From NCBI RefSeq assembly GCF_943734655.1, contig NC_071355.1, positions 241,173,183-241,237,182 of the forward strand: a stretch of DNA of 64,000 bases, given 5' to 3'. The translations under genes and the position numbers were made by a program. The notes under the pieces are model-generated. The model was given only the letters and a program-made list of their open reading frames with translations. It was not told the DNA's origin and made no database searches. The DNA is from Sabethes cyaneus (Eukaryota > Arthropoda > Insecta > Diptera > Culicidae). Shown one piece after another: positions 46,950 through 58,765 of this stretch. The stretch's first letter is position 1. The number at the start of each line of letters is the position of its first letter.

Positions 46950-48100
46950 TGCGTAACAGAATTCCTCCATGTGGGTCCAGTTTCGCGCGAACCCGGTGCT
47001 CGCCAGATTTCGCTCCACATGATCTTGCCACCTCGCTCGCTGCGCCCCTCTTCGTCATGCTCCCATCGAATTCGGTGCTTAAACCACTTTTGGAGGATAG
47101 TTGTTCGATATTCTGGCAACCTGCCCAACGTATCCGTATCGGCTTTAACCACTTTCTGAATACTGGGTTCGCCGTAGAGACGCGCACCGTTCTCTTACAC
47201 ACCGCCAAAGACGGTTCTTCGCACCCGCCATTCAAAAACTACGAGTGCTCGTAGGTCCTCTTCCAGAAATGTCCACGTTTCATGCCCGTAGAGGACAAGC
47301 GGTTTAATTAGCGTTTGGTACAGTGTGCACTTTGTACGGGGGCTCAGATTGTTCAGACCGCAAGTGTTCGTGGAGTTCGTAGTAGGCCCGACTTCCGCTG
47401 TTAATACGCCTTTCAATCTCACGGCTGCTATTGTTATCAGTGTGCCAAGGTATACGAGCTCGTCGATTACCTCGAACTCATCCCCGTCGATTATCACGGT
47501 ACTGCACAAACGGGTCCTGTCGCGGTCGGTCCCGCTCGCCAGCCTATACTTAGTTTTAGGTGTATTTATCTTCAACCCAATCTTCTCTGCTTCGCGTATT
47601 AGTTTGGTGTACTAATCTTTCACCGCCTCAAATGTTCTGCCAACAGCATCCACGTCATCGGCAGAGCAAATGAATTGATTTCACTCGCATTTCACTCGTC
47701 TTATAACACCTTCAAGCGCAATGTTGAATAGCAGACAGGAAAGACTATCTCCTTATCGAAGTCCCCTGCGAGATTCGAATGGGTCCGACAATTCTGGGTC
47801 CGAGATTCTCACAAAGCACTGGATCCCATCCATCGCAGCCATGATAAGTCTAGTAAGCGTACCCGGAGAACCGTTTTCGTCGAAAATTTTCCATAGCTTT
47901 TGTCGGTTTACACTATCATATGTGGCTTCAAAATCAATGAACAGGTGATGCGTGGGGACTCGGAATTTCTGTAGGATTTGCCGCAGGGTGAAGATTTGGT
48001 TCGTTGTAGATCGACTCTCCATGAAGCCGGCCTAATAACTTTCAACGAATCTATAGGCTATTGGCAATATTCGATGGAAGATGACTTGGGAAAGCACTTT
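46950..48100 (-). pseudogene. RTE-type LINE E, RT core and C-terminal region
   Basis: Minus strand: TTNQIFTLRQILQKFR, VDATYDSV-type motif A (FIDFEATYDSVNRQKLW), RLIMAAMDGIQCFVRI, ESRRGLR. A break removes the exact YADD block. Then LKINTPKTKYRLASGT, VIIDGDEFEVIDELVYLGTL, LYQTLIKPLVLYGHETWTF, RVRRTVFGGV and a tail near WAGQVAR. Stops and frameshifts are present between blocks. Confidence 0.75.
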
Positions 48101-48119
48101 GATAGACGGCTTCCAGGAT

Positions 48120-48775
48120 AGTGTTGTTCAAAAATACCAAAATCAACAGTGTGAAATGTTCTGAAGGGTTATAAGGAGAATTTAGGGGTGGAAACGTGGC
48201 AAAGAACTTTTAGGAAGACCGAGACTAGGGACCGAGAACTGTCTTACAGCGCCAGTGAGTAAACATTCGAATTGGCACTTGAAGCAGCCTTTGGAAGCCG
48301 CCAAAAAGTGTGCTAGACGTTTGCGCGAGAAAGTTTTGACAAACTTCAACGGATGTATTTTGTTGGACGACAAAACCTGCGTAAAAGTGGATTTCATGCA
48401 ACTTCCCGGCCAAAAATTTGTAGCTGCGGACTGAAGACTGAGCCTTTCATCACTTCCTGAATAATGACATCAAGTGTATACATGGAAGAATGCTTGAAGA
48501 AATGGATTTTGTCATTTATACGTAAACATAAGGTAACGTTATACTCTGATTGAGCTAGCTGGCACTACTTTCAAGTGGTGCTAGAGTGGTATGCAGCTGA
48601 TGTTGTCGATTTCGTGCCAAAAGAGATGAGCCCCCAAATTGTCGGGTGTTCCGACCCTTTTAAAGTTTTTGGGTAATTGTCAAACAACGACTTCGACTAA
48701 GCGGAGGGACAGTCAACAGTGCTAAAGGAACGCTATCAAAAGAAACATGCCGAATCAACTAACTGCCGACTACTA
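48120..48775 (+). pseudogene. mariner transposase pseudogene 2
   Basis: The longest clean stretch reads ARRLREKVLTNFNGCILLDD and then KTCVKVDFMQLPGQKF: the first catalytic Asp region (family pattern MDDETYVK-DFKQLPGQ, here with E to K). After stops, EECLKKWILSFIRKH, then LYSD-stop-ASWHY (second Asp region, with a nonsense codon right after the Asp), then LEWYAADVVDFVPKEM. Related to, but a different deletion from, the copy at 44.5 kb. Confidence 0.75.
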
Positions 48776-48794
48776 GCGAGCAGTACAAAGAGAT

Positions 48795-50200
48795 TAATTA
48801 CATTTACATTTACATTTATTCATTTACATCATCGGACAACAGGGTCTACATGATAATACTAATACATTACATACGATCAGTCAAAATTAATAAAATTATA
48901 GATACGATTTCTAAAACAGTTACACGTAATACAAAAATCAAACAAATGATTCACATTATTGAATATAGCACACATTGCTCGAATTGGTTCATTTTGACCA
49001 TAAGCCGTCCGATGAAAGTCAGGCGTATAAAGTAACTGGATCGTAAAGGTCTCGCAGCTGCATTTATATCCACTTGCGCCATAATGTTGGGTGCGTCTAT
49101 TTCACCATAAAGCAATTTAGCGATAAATATAGCACGCGTGCAATTTCTTCGATTAGCCAAGGTATCCATGCTTAATAATCTACAACGACTTTCGTATGGG
49201 GGGAGCTCAAACGGGTTAGTCCATGGAAGGAATCGCAATGCCAATCTTATGAACCTTCTTTGTACAGCCTCAATCCTTGTAGACCACGTTGTAGTATAAG
49301 GACTCCAAACTACTGCAGCTGTTTCGAGGGTAGACCGAACTAACGAGTAGTAAAGTGATCTCAAACAATAGGGGTCACGGAAATTCTTCCCAATTCTCAT
49401 GATGAATCCCAAGTTTTTGTTTGCTTTTGCGACAATGTAGCTATAGTGGCACTGGAAAGTCAATTCGGTATCCAACAACACCCCAAGGTCCTTCACCACT
49501 GTTTCACGCTGAATTGGCAGACTATTAATAGTGTAGCAGTAGGCTAAAGGCGATTTTTTCCTCGTAAACGTAATTACCATACACTTTGCCACGCTAATAG
49601 TCAGATGGTTGCACGTGCACCATCCGAAAAACAAATCGACTAACTGTTGAAGCCGCGCGCAGTCCTCCTACGACCGTACGACGGAAAAGATTTTCAAGTC
49701 GTCAGCATACAGAGTTCGACAACCAACTGGAAGCGCCAGGCAGACGTCATTGAAGAAAAGCGAGAATAACAGCGGTCCCAAATTACTGCCTTGCGGTACT
49801 CCCGGCTTAATCTGGAACTCCTGAGACTTGAAGATTCCAAGCTTTACTGATAGAAAGCGGTTGGAGAGGAACGATGTTAGCCATCATACGAATGAATCAG
49901 ACGATCCCAGGCGTCTTAACTTTGCTAAAAGCAGACGATGGTTGACACGATCAAAAGCGGCTTTAATATCAGTGTAAACAGTATCCACTTGAGCTCCTTT
50001 TTCAATATTCCGGATGAAATTGAACGGCCAGGATAGAACCCGTGCTGATCAGCCGAGATATAACAAGTAACATTACGCTGTAACACATCAGATATCAGTA
50101 TTTCAAATCCTTTAGAACCAGCGCAAAGTGAGGTGATTCCTCGGTAATTTGAAACATCATTTTTGTTTCCTTTCTTATACACGGGGAAAACGAATTATAC
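48795..50200 (-). mobile_element. Jockey/CR1-type LINE relic, RT nearly complete
   Basis: Minus strand: YKKGNKNDVSNYRGITSLCA, SADQHGFYPGRSI (fingers), then after a frameshift GVPQGSNLGPLLFSLFFNDV, TLYADDLKIFSVVRS-stop, CARLQQLVDLFFGW. A long frame of 227 codons follows (48951-49634) with VKDLGVLLDTELTF, RSLYYSLVRSTLE, ELPPYESRCRLLS. The 3' end carries a (TTACAT)n tail in plus-strand terms at 48797-48825. The YADD aspartates are kept, but one nonsense codon and frameshifts kill the copy. Same clade as the element at 1.0-2.2 kb. Confidence 0.8.
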
Positions 50201-50403
50201 ACCACCATCGGATTCTTTCGGGAGAAACCGATGACGGTACATTTTGGGATGCATACATTGCATTAGAAGCATTCAACAAACCAGTTTATCAGGCCTGGAA
50301 ACACTACGAATAACCACGTAGATTTTGGCATCATCTGCATCCATAGAGTGATAAAGTTCCAAGCGGTAATAGTCGGGATTCGTCGTCATGAGCAAAAAAA
50401 AAG

Positions 50404-50830
50404 TGTAAAAAAAGTACTTCAGTGTAGACCGAACTAACGAGTAGTAAAGGGATCTCAAACAGTAGGAGTCACGGAAATCCTTTCCAATTCTCATGATGAG
50501 CCCCAGGTTTTTGTTTACTTTTGTGGCACTGGAAAGTCAATGCGTTATCCAGCAACACTCCAAGGTCCTTCACCACTGTTCTGAATTGGCTTGGTATTAA
50601 TAGTGTAAAATTAACTAATGTTTATTTGAGCGTTTTAGTAGTATACCTGAAACAATAAAAACAAGAGAAACAAAAAGTTATTCATAAATTTATAAATTTA
50701 TAGTAAAGCTATAAATAACTTTTTGTTTTTCTTCTTTTTATTGATTAATAGTGTAGCAGTAGTCTAAAGGCGATTTTTTTCCTAGTAAATGTAATTACCA
50801 TACACTTTGCTGCGCTAATAGTCATCATCA
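50404..50830 (-). mobile_element. Second partial copy of the same LINE, interrupted
   Basis: The sequence matches 49350-49600 (for example RIGKDFRDSYCLRSLYYSLV) and resumes after a 136-bp insertion at 50608-50743. It is a duplicated fragment or an independent truncated copy. Confidence 0.7.
50608..50743. mobile_element. Small hairpin insertion with 12-bp target duplication
   Basis: ATTAATAGTGTA occurs on both sides (50596-50607 and 50744-50755). The neighbouring LINE copy near 49517 shows the empty site. The inserted DNA contains a long inverted repeat (CAAAAAGTTATTCATAAATT pairing with sequence ending AACTTTTTG) centred near 50705. Confidence 0.75.
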
Positions 50831-51034
50831 TGTCAGCATACCTCTGCGCCTGATTTGAATCCTCCGGACTTCGATGTATCGGCTTACATGCTAAGCAAAC
50901 TAGGGAGCACCAGAAGATTAAAATTTAAGCAAGTATATCGCAATTTCAAGACCAGTCAGTTGTGTCCTGACACACAGACCCTGCTACCTCTATCATCAAA
51001 AAATGTTACTTTCTAAAAGTACGAAGTCAATATG

Positions 51035-51602
51035 TAGGGTAGATGCTCCAGTAGTTGTGGTAGTACCAGTAGTGGTGGAAACTTGAAATATATCATAATT
51101 TTGGCGGATTTCGAAATAATTTCCGTTTTCTATGGTTAAATATATATTTGTTAACAGTTTTATCTAAGATACACAGTTCAAATTCAAGATCTTGGTGCAA
51201 AAATTACAAATTCCTTCTCAGCAGTCCAATCCAGAGTGCAATTGCTTAAGAAATTCGTAACAATCCATAGCATTTTAACAAGCCTACGTTGTTATCCACC
51301 TGCTGCCATGCTCATTGCAAGCGTTGCTAAGGCGATAAACAACATTTCACTATTATAGGCAAATTTTCCACTATTATAGGAACATTACCACTACTTTAGG
51401 AGCACATACTAATGTCAGGAAAAACAATATTTTAGATATATTAACCAGCAGAATGGTATAATTTTGGTATGTATTTAAAGCCAACACTATGGTGCACCAT
51501 ATTATCATGTAGTTCAATTGGAAACTGATAAATAGAGCGTTCAAATTGTCTTTCCACACTATCCCCCGACATAATCCCTCCATTACTGGAGCATCTACCC
51601 TA
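51035..51602. mobile_element. TA-flanked MITE, about 565 bp
   Basis: TAGGGTAGATGCTCCAGTA at 51035-51053 and its exact complement at 51584-51602. Treating the outer TA as the target duplication leaves 17-bp perfect termini, as expected for Tc1/mariner-type mobilisation. Inside, CCACTATTATAGG words repeat near 51350-51390. There is no transposase. Confidence 0.75.
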
Positions 51603-54600
51603 TCTAAATTATTCACACTTGTGCATCAATTTTTCACTCTGAAATCGTCGATGGACTTTAACTTCTTTCTTACAGCAAACTAGTTAACTGAAGTGCTAGA
51701 TGTCGAACTATTCTGCACCTGAAAGCACTAGGTAAGCCATTCGGTATGTCCTTTCACTTTTCGTCGTTGTTCGGTTCACAAACATTCGACAAACATGTTG
51801 GAGTTGCTGCCAAATAATTATTTCATGTAAATAAATTTGGCCTTGTTGTGCACAGAAAAATCCACTCGACACAAACCCACAACACACTTTTTACTACCGT
51901 TCAAGGTGTTTTTCAACGAGATAATTGAATGGTTTTGTCACTTTAGTGTGCTTAAAACGAGGCGCAAAATTTTTATTACAAATTGATTTCACCGGCGAAT
52001 TCGCGCCATCAGTTTGTTTATGTGCCAGAGGAAAACGCTGGTAACCAAGACAACATCATAGCTTTGCTGATTTGCGAAGTGGCGCCGATGTAAATGATTG
52101 ATCGTAAAATTTACTAGACATATGTAATCGGCGCTTAATGAGCACGTTGAACATTAGACATAATAAAAATCAACTTAACAACTTTAAAATCAAATATCCA
52201 TATTTAATCGCTAGTTGTTTTTCTGTGATAAAAGCGCCATCAAAGTAAGTTCAGCAGCGAAAATAAGTATGCTGTTTTATGGTTTTATAATTGTTCATAA
52301 ACTGCCTCCGACCAGCAAGCCAGTGCTCTTTCGGCGGAAAAAAATCTATCAATAACAAACACAAAATGATGGTGGTTGAAAGCTGTAAAAGTGCTATAAT
52401 CAGTGGGAAAAAAAAGCTCGAAAAGATTGTTAATAAATCTAACAAATTAACAGTATGCAACACTGCTGTTGTTGATTGCGGTTTCTTCACTGCTCAAAAC
52501 GGAAATGTTTCAATAATGTTGAATCATATTTGTTTATCCATTTTCGCCTTTCTCTGGACTAAAACAAAATCCCCGCTGGCGCTTCAACCGCTGCGCTGGC
52601 TTCTGCTGGTCTCGATTGTTAATTACACGCATCAAGGCCAACAGAAGAAGGGTTTTGCTGTCACCAAAATCCGACTCAAACCAGCACCCTTTTCCGAGGA
52701 GGTTGATAATTTACCCATCTCTTTAGAGATCTATATACTTCAGTACTGTCACCAACGGACGGTAACAACAGGCAACGAATTCCTCAAGTGTTTCAATTTT
52801 CGCACGCACGACGCACCCCCGCAAAGCAAGCGCAGCAACCAGGCCAGAAGGGAATCGATTCGGGCAAAACGGTTCAGGTCAATCGTAGCAAACGGAGCTA
52901 AACAAAATTGAAGCTGATGCGAGCTCTAGCCCTGGCCCTGGCCCTCCTGGCCGCAAAGGAAATTAAAGTTGCGCTGGACCAAGCAGCGAAATGAAATCGT
53001 GAAGGAAAAATCGAACAACCGCAGGCAGTCGGGGGCTGTTGCTGGCTGCCTGCCTGCGGAAAACGCTGTGTTTATGTGTACACAATAGTTTCGTCGTTGG
53101 AGGAAAAGGACACCCGACGGACGGCGTTCCCTGGTCACGTGTGGTGTGGTATAGTGGCAGACTTTGAACATCTGTGCATACGTGTGTGTGCGTGTGTGTG
53201 TAAGAGAGTAAACGAACGGAAATCACGACGAGTGCAACCAGTATCACGGCTTTTTTTCGCGTTATCCCGCTGGCCAGTCCAGTTCTAAGGTGTCTAATTG
53301 TTGGCATCCCTGTCTGTGGGGTGAAGACGAGGCGAAATTAGTCTAGCTGCGGGAAAAACTCCGATGAGGTCGATGACTGCAGCAGCAGCAACAGCGGCCG
53401 AATGCCGACGTGCGATGATGTCGTCGCCTCCAGGAAACGGGAAATCCCTCCATGCGCGAGGAGGCCACATCTGGAGAACGCATTACGGCCGGGAATGGGG
53501 GCCCCTGGTTTCCGCGTCTGGACGCGCGAGAACGGTCTTTGTCTTCTAGTCCAGTTTTTCTCCAGCTGCTCGAACCAGATCCAGACAGCCATATTTCTTC
53601 GCTCGATGATTATGCTTGCATGCTCGCACGCAGCAGACTCATTAATACAACAAAGGTAAGTGTCGATTGCTGCCGTCCCGTCCGGACGTTTTTCCGCTGG
53701 CTGTCGCAGCAGAACTCTGGCTTCGAGATCTATTGTATTCGGCTGCGCTGGAATCTTTGGGTTAGATTCGCGTACACACGTACGTACGTACGTACGGTTC
53801 GAACATCGACGGATGCGGCTGCGCTGCATTCCCGCGTATATCGAAAACACGCCGGAGAAGAACGGAACGGAACGGCGATGTAATTTGGTGCGGATAACCA
53901 ACCAATATCCCACAGTGTCTTTGTCGCTGTCGGTGGGCATCGTAGCGTGCCATGCAACAAAACGTATTGATGACGGGATGCTATGCTAGCGGGTGGAAGC
54001 CGCCCTGCTTTCCGTTCCTCTACCGTGGTCCTCCGCATGCATGTAGTGTATGGTGATCTGTGTGAAGTTGCCATCACTCCGACCTGTTCGTTCCAAAGGA
54101 ACGAATGAACGAACCAACATTTGGCCCTGGTGATTGTTCGGCAACGATAGCATTTAATTTAACGAGACGTAAACATGCAAAGAGATTTACTGTAATTGAT
54201 TTTCAATGAATGCAACTGCGTCGTTCTCTCGTCGTGTGCTGGGGGAGGAAAATAGATAGCAAGCGCTGCCAATTCAAACATCAGCTCTTTAGTTTAGTTT
54301 AGTTCGGTTTCTGGTGTGTGACGTCCGGAAAACTTTTTCCATTTTGGATATCATTTTACGATTCTATCTTTCGTACATAATGCAAAATTCACCCAAAAAC
54401 TATCCTCTTTTTCAATAGGGTATTAAGATTTAAGACGAACCCAGTTACGAGTTCCATGATTCTTCAGCTATTATATCGCATTTACTTCTCTCGACATTTT
54501 TTTTTGTCGTAGGACTACGTTTTACTAAAAGGTAGCGGAGATAGGCAGTCACCTAAAAAATACAACTCGTAAAGTGGTCAGGTTTTGAAGGCTACTAAAT

Positions 54601-54929
54601 TTCGTAACTGTTTCCTGGCCGATTTCCAATAATTTTGCACCAGTCCATCGGAAAACCTCTCAAACTATTGATACTTAAGGGTGTACTATTGAAAAATTGA
54701 AAACATAGAAGCATTAACTGAAGTTTTCGGAGCGTCTTAGTGGAATACATAACCTGAAATTATATCTGAGCATATCTTCAACGGCAACCATAACAACGAC
54801 GCAAAAGTAATAAACAATTGCTCAGCACGGAAGATGGATGTGGTGGAGAGTTTATAGATCTACAAGAGATGCTTCTCCACTTTACTAAATAAAGACCCTG
54901 AAAACGAAACACGAGACAACTTCTAGCTG
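51603..54929. other. No recognised gene; GC-richer part 52.2-54.3 kb
   Basis: Open frames of 206 codons (52291-52911, plus) and 200 codons (53338-53940, minus) have no recognisable domain. A run of CGTACGTACGTACGTACG lies near 53775. The palindrome CGTAGGACTACG at 54508-54519 recurs elsewhere in the window. Possibly intron, UTR or regulatory DNA. Confidence 0.35.
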
Positions 54930-57455
54930 AAACCTTGATCTCTCATCTCTCTTCGGGTTCTCTGCTAACTATTGTTTTCGCTGGTCTCTTCCGGTATCCT
55001 TGCTACGTGGCCAGCGCATTGTAGCCTTTACAGCACTAGCAGAGATCTCCACTGCTGCCTGGTACCCGCCATGGCTTTTACCTGTCGCCAGGACAGTCTA
55101 CAGTCCGGATGTCGTTGGCTAAGCTCCGTCGCCATGAGACTCTGGATCTGCCTCTTCTACGCTGTCCTTGTGGATTCCAGTCGAGTGCTTCTCTGCAAAC
55201 CTCGTTCGCTCCTTTCCTCAAGGTGTGTCCGATCCACTTCCACCTACGTTCACAAATTTCTATGGCTATCGGCCGTTGATGACACCAACGATGGAGTTCC
55301 TCATTGGAATGTCTGGCTATTAAGATATTGAAAGGCGTCTCAACTTGTTGTCATGCTACTGTGAAGTTGGTGGAATTGTCAGTGGTGACTACCATAGACT
55401 TAGTTTTCGCTACATTGACTGTGAGACCTGCTGCCTGGGAGCTCTCGGAGAAGTCATCTAACTTGCCTATCGTTTCAGCGTTGTGCGAGCAAGACAATGT
55501 CGTCGGCTAGGTCGAGGTCATTTAGCTGCTCCATCGTTAGAGGATTCCAAGGCAATCCATAACGATGAGAAACAGAAGCGGTGATAAAATGCAGCCCTGT
55601 CTCACGCCAGCAGTAACCCTTACAGGGTTGGACAAGACGCCGTCGTGCGAAACCTTGCAAGAGAACTGAGCCTCGATGAGATGGACTAACTTATCTGGAA
55701 CTCCTCTACGTCTAAGTGCGCCCCAGATGTTTTCGTGGTTGAGTCGGTCGAACGCCCTTTCGAAGTCAACAAAAACCAACAGAAGAGAGTCCTGGAATTC
55801 GTTGATTTGCTCCAATATAATGCGGAGCGTTGTGATATGGTCTACACATGATCGGCCGACACGGAATCCAGCTTGCTGCCGCCGGATAGTAGCATCGATC
55901 TTCTCCTGGATGCGGTCGAGGATTACCTTACAGAGTACTTTGAGAGTAATACAGAGCAACGTGATGCTACGCCAGTTACCGCATTCAATTAGGTCTCCTT
56001 TTTTTGGGGGCTTTGACCAATATGCCCTGCATCCAGTCCACCGGAAAAGCTGCGGTTTCCCATATATTGCTGAAAAGCTGATGCATCATCTGGGCTGACA
56101 AAGACGGGTCAGCTTTGAGCATTTTGGCTGAAATACAGTCTATCCCTGGCGCTCTATTGGAGTTCATACTCTTGATAGCTGCTACAATTTCATCCAGCGA
56201 TGGCGCCTCCGAGTTGACGCGATTAATTCGACGAATTGCAGGCGTCATACGCTGCTGGTTTTGTTGGTCTCTGGCATTTGAAACTCGGAAGAGTTGTTCA
56301 AAGGGTTCACTGCATCGCTTAATCCATCTTGGCACTACTAAGGTGACGAGAAATATCGTACAATTAAACGGATATCAACATTGGCGGCGGCGGTTTCCCC
56401 CTGTTCCGTTAGGGAGTTAGTCCAGGCTCTCTTGTCCCGCCTACAAGCTCGTTTAACAGCCCTCTCCAGTTCGGCGTATCGTGGCCGGGCAGCTGTCTTA
56501 GCCGGTCTGGTTCGCGCTCGCTCAATGCCGGCTTTCGCCTCTCTCCGCTCGTCGATCTTCCTCCAGGTATCATCCGACATCCACTCCCTCCGCCCGCTGC
56601 GCGCTTTGCCGAGGGTTTCATCACGGGTTGTGATGAAGGTGTTCTTGATGCCGGTCCATTGCTCTTTGACGGTTCCACCAGGTGGCAACTCCGAGACTCG
56701 GGATTCACGTTGTTCGACAAAGGCCCTTTTCACCTCAGAATTCTCCAATCGGCGGACGTCGTAGCGGCATCCAACTTTTTCCTCCCGTCGTTCGACACGT
56801 GCGACGCGCAACCGTATATCAGCGATAACAAGATGATAGTCGGATGCGATATCAGCGCTGCGTTAGTTGCGTACATCAAGAAGGCTGCTTTGCCATTTTC
56901 GGGTGATGCAGATGTGGTCGATTTGGTTTTCTGTTCGGCCGTCGCGGAAAATCCACGAGACTTTATGTACTGGTCTATGGGGAAAGAGCGATCCACCAAT
57001 GGCCATGTTGTTATTACCACAGAATTCTGTAAACAGCTCCCCGTTTTCGCTTATCTCTCCTAGTCCATGGCGTCCCATGACGCGTTCAAGGTCCGCGTTG
57101 TTTGAGCCAATCTTCGCGTTGAAGTCGCCCATGTGGATTTGGATGTCCCCCTTCGGAATTTTCTCAACCACGCTGTTCAGCTGACTGTTCAGCTGGCAGA
57201 GGCTGTGTGCCCCTGGGCTCAGTAGGAATCCAACTCCTCTTTCACGAGTAGCATTTTCACCTCGCATGCCAGAGTAGAGCAAGACTTACCCGGCTGATAT
57301 CTTGTGTTCGCCAGTACCCGGCCAGTGGACCTCGCGCAGCCCCAGGATTTCAAGCTTCAGGCGGCTAGTTTCCCTTGCAAGTTGAACCAGCTTGCCCTCC
57401 TGGGCAAGGGTCAGTTTATTCCATGTTCCGATTCGTGTCCGTGTTTTCATGCTAA
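54930..57455 (-). pseudogene. RTE-type LINE F, best-preserved copy (endonuclease, RT, C-terminus)
   Basis: Minus strand from 57450: RIGTWNKLTLAQEGKLVQLA, catalytic Glu block GLREVHW, a stop after ISAG, then YSGMRGENATRERGVGFLLS, IHMGDFNAKIG (catalytic Asp/Asn kept), and ENQIDHICITRKW (catalytic Asp kept). A linker (RRLENSEVKRAFVEQ) follows. RT: RAPGIDCISAKMLKA, FPVDWMQGILVKAPKK, QQAGFRVGRSCVDHITTLR, motif A LVFVDFERAFDRLN, VTAGVRQGCILSPLLF, and catalytic box DLADDIVLLA (Leu in place of Phe/Tyr). The tail runs to about 54990 and matches fragment D. A handful of stops and frameshifts remain. About 2.5 kb, near full length for the coding region. Confidence 0.8.
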
Positions 57456-57809
57456 AGGTCGAATGTCAATTTTCCTTTAATGGACCTTGTGGTTTACAAT
57501 AAGATAGCGACCGGGTCCATTACAGGAATTCTGGTGTATTTTGCATGAAGAGGGTCCACTAATGGCGACATTTTGCATTGTTAACCATAAAATGTGACCC
57601 AAACTTGTTGAAAATGTCGATTTTAACGCAATAATCATTAAATTCAGTTGAAATATTATAAACTGAACTGTGTAGTATGTTTAGTACTCTCTGTTTCATG
57701 TCATGTGTCCTCGAAAATAACAAGCACAAGCTAATAAACGCCGAAACTGTCCATTATAGGTGTAGGGTCCACTATTGGTTAACTTACCCTATATCAATAC
57801 TGGAATTTA
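57456..57809. other. AT-rich spacer
   Basis: GGGTCCACTA/GGGTCCATTA words occur three times. No gene. Confidence 0.35.
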
Positions 57810-57990
57810 TTGCTGATTGCAAGGAAGATTATCCAATCAATAAGAGCGGAATCGCTCATAAAAGAGCTATTTTGTCTTAAATACTTTCAATGTTTTCAGA
57901 GCACTTATTGCTCATAAGATACCGAAACGATTTAATGCAGGATGACACTTTTATGAGCTGGATGGTACAATTTTCCTTGCAATCAGCAAT
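57810..57990. mobile_element. TA-flanked MITE, 181 bp
   Basis: TTGCTGATTGCAAGGAA at the left end and its exact complement at the right end, each bordered by TA (57808-57809, 57991-57992). This fits a Tc1/mariner-type non-autonomous element. Confidence 0.8.
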
Positions 57991-58089
57991 ATTTGGAAAA
58001 AGTTTTTTCTTCTCATACAACATTGTTTAACTAGAATTCTTAGCAACGTGATTAGTGACTTGTGACCACTTTACCATGAGCCGTATCAT

Positions 58090-58275
58090 TTGTCATTTGT
58101 TTCATTGCGAATTTAGGTAATATCACATGATAAAAATGTCAAGGATCGACTCCTTGGCGAACGTGGGGTCCACAGTTTGGAGATATTGAAAGTGTAATTC
58201 TAATTTTTTAATCGGGTTCAACTAATAGGGTTCAAAAGTTTTCATGTTTAAAGACCTCGTGTCAGTAATGGCAAT
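58090..58275. mobile_element. Relic arm of the foldback element
   Basis: It parallels 21530-21725 in the same order: AATATCACATGATA, CTTGGCGAACGTGGGGTCCA, AGTGTAATTCTAATTTTTTA and GACCTCGTGTCAGTAATGGC. Only this arm is present, so it is a solo or truncated copy, and it shows the family is dispersed. Confidence 0.65.
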
Positions 58276-58299
58276 GTCTGACTAGAAATCCTCCATAAA

Positions 58300-58765
58300 T
58301 GTCGGGGCAACAACGTGCCCGCGTATCATATTTCCGTGGATGTGCTACTTGCGCGTTTCAGAGGGTTGCGATAACGGGATGGGGATAGCCATTGAAGGTG
58401 TGATTCGCTGAGTACAAATCGAATCGAGAGGCACGATTTTCGGCAAAAGTAGCCAACTCCTAGGCTTCGCAGACGACCTCAAAATCATTACTAGAAACCT
58501 TTGGACGGCGGAGACAATCTACGCCAGACTAAAAACGGAGCCTAGGAAGATTGGGTTACAAATCAATGCGTCAAAAACCAAATAAATGGTAGGAAGATGC
58601 TCCAAAGAAAACAACGTTTTCTCCCACACAGTGACTATTGACGGCGATGAATTGGAAGTGTGTGATGAGTTCGTATATTTGGGATCTCTGGTCATCGTCG
58701 ACTAAAATACGAGTAAGGAGATTCAACGACGCATTCAAGTTGGAGCCGAGCATATTATTTCAGTA
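58300..58765 (+). pseudogene. RTE-type LINE G fragment around the YADD box
   Basis: Across small shifts: SSQLLGFADDLKIITRNLW (catalytic box FADD), AETIYARLKTEPRKIGLQIN, SKTK-stop-MVGR, VTIDGDELEVCDEFVYLGSL, and KEIQRRIQVGAEHI. The rest of the RT is missing on both sides. Confidence 0.7.

Noticed and set aside
52291..52911. 206-codon plus-strand open frame
   Set aside because: No recognisable domain or splice context; kept only as part of the regional description.
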